Shown here one piece after another: positions 63,060 through 64,000 of a DNA stretch of 64,000 nt. The notes under the pieces were generated by a model. It saw only the letters and a list, made by a program, of their open reading frames with translations. It was not told the DNA's origin and ran no database searches. Position numbers and translations under genes: made by a program. Location of the stretch: the NCBI RefSeq assembly GCF_900128975.1, contig NZ_FQVC01000001.1, positions 62,001-126,000 of the forward strand. Reading direction: 5' to 3'. Numbering within the stretch: the stretch's first letter is position 1; every line of letters starts with the position of its first letter. This DNA is from Devosia limi DSM 17137. GTDB taxonomy: Bacteria > Pseudomonadota > Alphaproteobacteria > Rhizobiales > Devosiaceae.

Positions 63060-63791
63060 ATGGGCCAGCGCCTCACCGACAGCAAATTTTACCGGCGCAT
63101 TCACGATTTCATTGTCGGTGAAGCAGGCTTGCTCGCGGCAATTGTTCTGATCAGCGGGCTGGTGCTGGCCTTCCTGCGTCTGGCCGACGCGGTGCAGGAG
63201 GGCGGCACGGCGGCTTTCGATGAAGCCATCCTGCTGATGTTCCGAACGCCCGGCGACGTCAATCAGGTCATCGGCCCGCTCTGGGTGCAGGAGATGGTGC
63301 GCGACGTCACCGCGCTCGGCAGCTTCGCCCTGCTCGGCCTGATTGTGGTTGGCGTCTGCATCTATCTGGTGCTGGCGCGGATGCAGGCGGCGGCATTGCT
63401 GGTCATCGTTTCGGTGCTGAGCGGCACAGTGCTCAGCACCCTGCTGAAGATGGGCTATGATCGGCCGCGCCCCGATCTGGCGACCATGTCGCATCAGTTC
63501 ACCGCCAGCTTTCCCAGTGGCCATGCGATGCTGTCGGCCGTCACCTTCCTGACCATCGGAGCGCTGCTGGCCCGCCTGGCGCCGACGCGGGCGCTGCAGT
63601 TTTACGCGATCTCGGCCGCTTTGCTGCTGACGCTGATGGTCGGGATCAGCCGGCTCTATATGGGCGTGCACTATGCCAGCGACGTGCTGGCGGGCTGGTG
63701 CCTTGGCGCGGCCTGGGCCCTGCTCTGCAGCGCCGTGGCGCTGATGCTGGAGCGCCGCGGCACCATCGTGAAAGCCGATGAAGCGCGCTAG
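63060..63791 (+). CDS. PAP2 superfamily membrane phosphatase
   Basis: Type-2 phosphatidic acid phosphatase, 243 residues from ATG 63060. The frame is open from 62949, but that start lies inside the divergent lipid kinase gene. Six hydrophobic helices carry the catalytic motifs KMGYDRPRPDL (KX6RP), FPSGHAML (PSGH) and SRLYMGVHYASDVLAGW (SRX5HX3D). Substrates of the family are phosphatidate, undecaprenyl diphosphate or phosphatidylglycerophosphate. It overlaps the end of the convergent lipoprotein gene by 4 bp. Confidence 0.9.
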   Translation: MGQRLTDSKFYRRIHDFIVGEAGLLAAIVLISGLVLAFLRLADAVQEGGTAAFDEAILLMFRTPGDVNQVIGPLWVQEMVRDVTALGSFALLGLIVVGVCIYLVLARMQAAALLVIVSVLSGTVLSTLLKMGYDRPRPDLATMSHQFTASFPSGHAMLSAVTFLTIGALLARLAPTRALQFYAISAALLLTLMVGISRLYMGVHYASDVLAGWCLGAAWALLCSAVALMLERRGTIVKADEAR

Positions 63792-64000
63792 GCCGTGCGC
63801 GCTGTCCAGACCAGGATCTGGCTCATTACATCCTGCAGGGCTTCATCCAGCGCCGCAATCGGGGCAGCGGTCGGCGACATCGTGGCCGCACGCTCGGCGG
63901 TGAACGATTTGCTGGCGAAGATACGTCCCCGGCGTTCATCCACCAGTTTGGCGTTCATGGTGACCGTCGCGATATTGCCGCGCGCCACGTCGATTTCGAA
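63788..64000 (-). CDS. ABC-transport auxiliary lipoprotein, C-terminal part (cut by window edge)
   Basis: The last 70 codons of a minus-strand gene that continues past position 64000. The fragment includes VTMNAKLVDERRGRIFASKS and ends in a helix ALDEALQDVMSQILVWTART, the usual C-terminal end of PqiC/ABC_trans_aux lipoproteins that assist MlaD/MCE-type lipid transporters. Assignment rests on this short stretch. The rest of an mce/mla-type operon would be expected upstream, outside the window. Confidence 0.68.
   Translation of the reverse strand, partial: FEIDVARGNIATVTMNAKLVDERRGRIFASKSFTAERAATMSPTAAPIAALDEALQDVMSQILVWTARTA

Overview
The window reads as one continuous stretch of chromosome from a GC-rich alphaproteobacterium. 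The best guess is a Devosia-like member of the Hyphomicrobiales (inference). Support comes from the dnaB-alr-radA-cvpA-purF gene order, high-GC coding with crowded antisense frames, many small inverted repeats of the type GTCATTCCCGCGCAGGCGGG, and an opgGHC glucan locus. No rRNA, CRISPR array, integrase or intact insertion sequence was seen. Two tRNA genes are present: Gln(CUG) and Cys(GCA).

Layout. 1-7.4 kb (+): housekeeping block dnaB, alr, radA, cvpA, purF and an SDR oxidoreductase. 7.5-11.2 kb (-): a CNNM/CorC-type membrane protein, the GTPase der and a YfgM-like TPR protein. 11.4-15.6 kb: two acyltransferase-3 membrane proteins flanking guaA. 15.7-20.3 kb (-): tspO, a small membrane-anchored protein, an rsmB-type rRNA methyltransferase, a MAPEG protein and guaB. 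20.5-25.7 kb: a MarR regulator divergent from ilvE, a DHA2-type MFS exporter, and rlmE with ppx. 25.9-27.3 kb: tRNA-Gln followed by a small AT-richer patch of orphan genes. 27.3-30.2 kb: a MarR-controlled EmrA/DUF2955 efflux pair.

30.3-45.2 kb is a large purine and peptide salvage region. It holds a phosphoribosyltransferase, two M20 amidohydrolases, two nucleoside hydrolases, two adenine-deaminase-family proteins and an MTA/SAH-deaminase-like amidohydrolase. Embedded in it is a PotABCD-type ABC importer (solute-binding protein, two permeases, ATPase). The likely scheme is import of a nucleoside or related compound, hydrolysis to the base, deamination, then salvage or catabolism; guaA, guaB and purF elsewhere in the window supply the rest of purine metabolism.

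45.2-53 kb: tRNA-Cys, a chemoreceptor, and opgG-(45-aa ORF)-opgH-opgC for osmoregulated periplasmic glucan. 53.2-61 kb: a Ugp-type glycerol-3-phosphate/glycerophosphodiester import operon (ugpB, ugpA, ugpE, a GDPD, a HAD phosphatase, an SDR) divergent from ugpC and a SorC-family regulator, with shared GTTACAA-type operator candidates. 61-64 kb: a 47-aa membrane peptide, a metallophosphoesterase, a lipid kinase, a PAP2 phosphatase and the 3' end of an ABC-transport auxiliary lipoprotein gene.

Two genes found only by reading the sequence are the 45-codon ORF between opgG and opgH and the 47-codon membrane peptide gene at 60980-61123. The clearest regulatory signal is a 35-bp dyad at 27839-27873 between a marR gene and its efflux operon.
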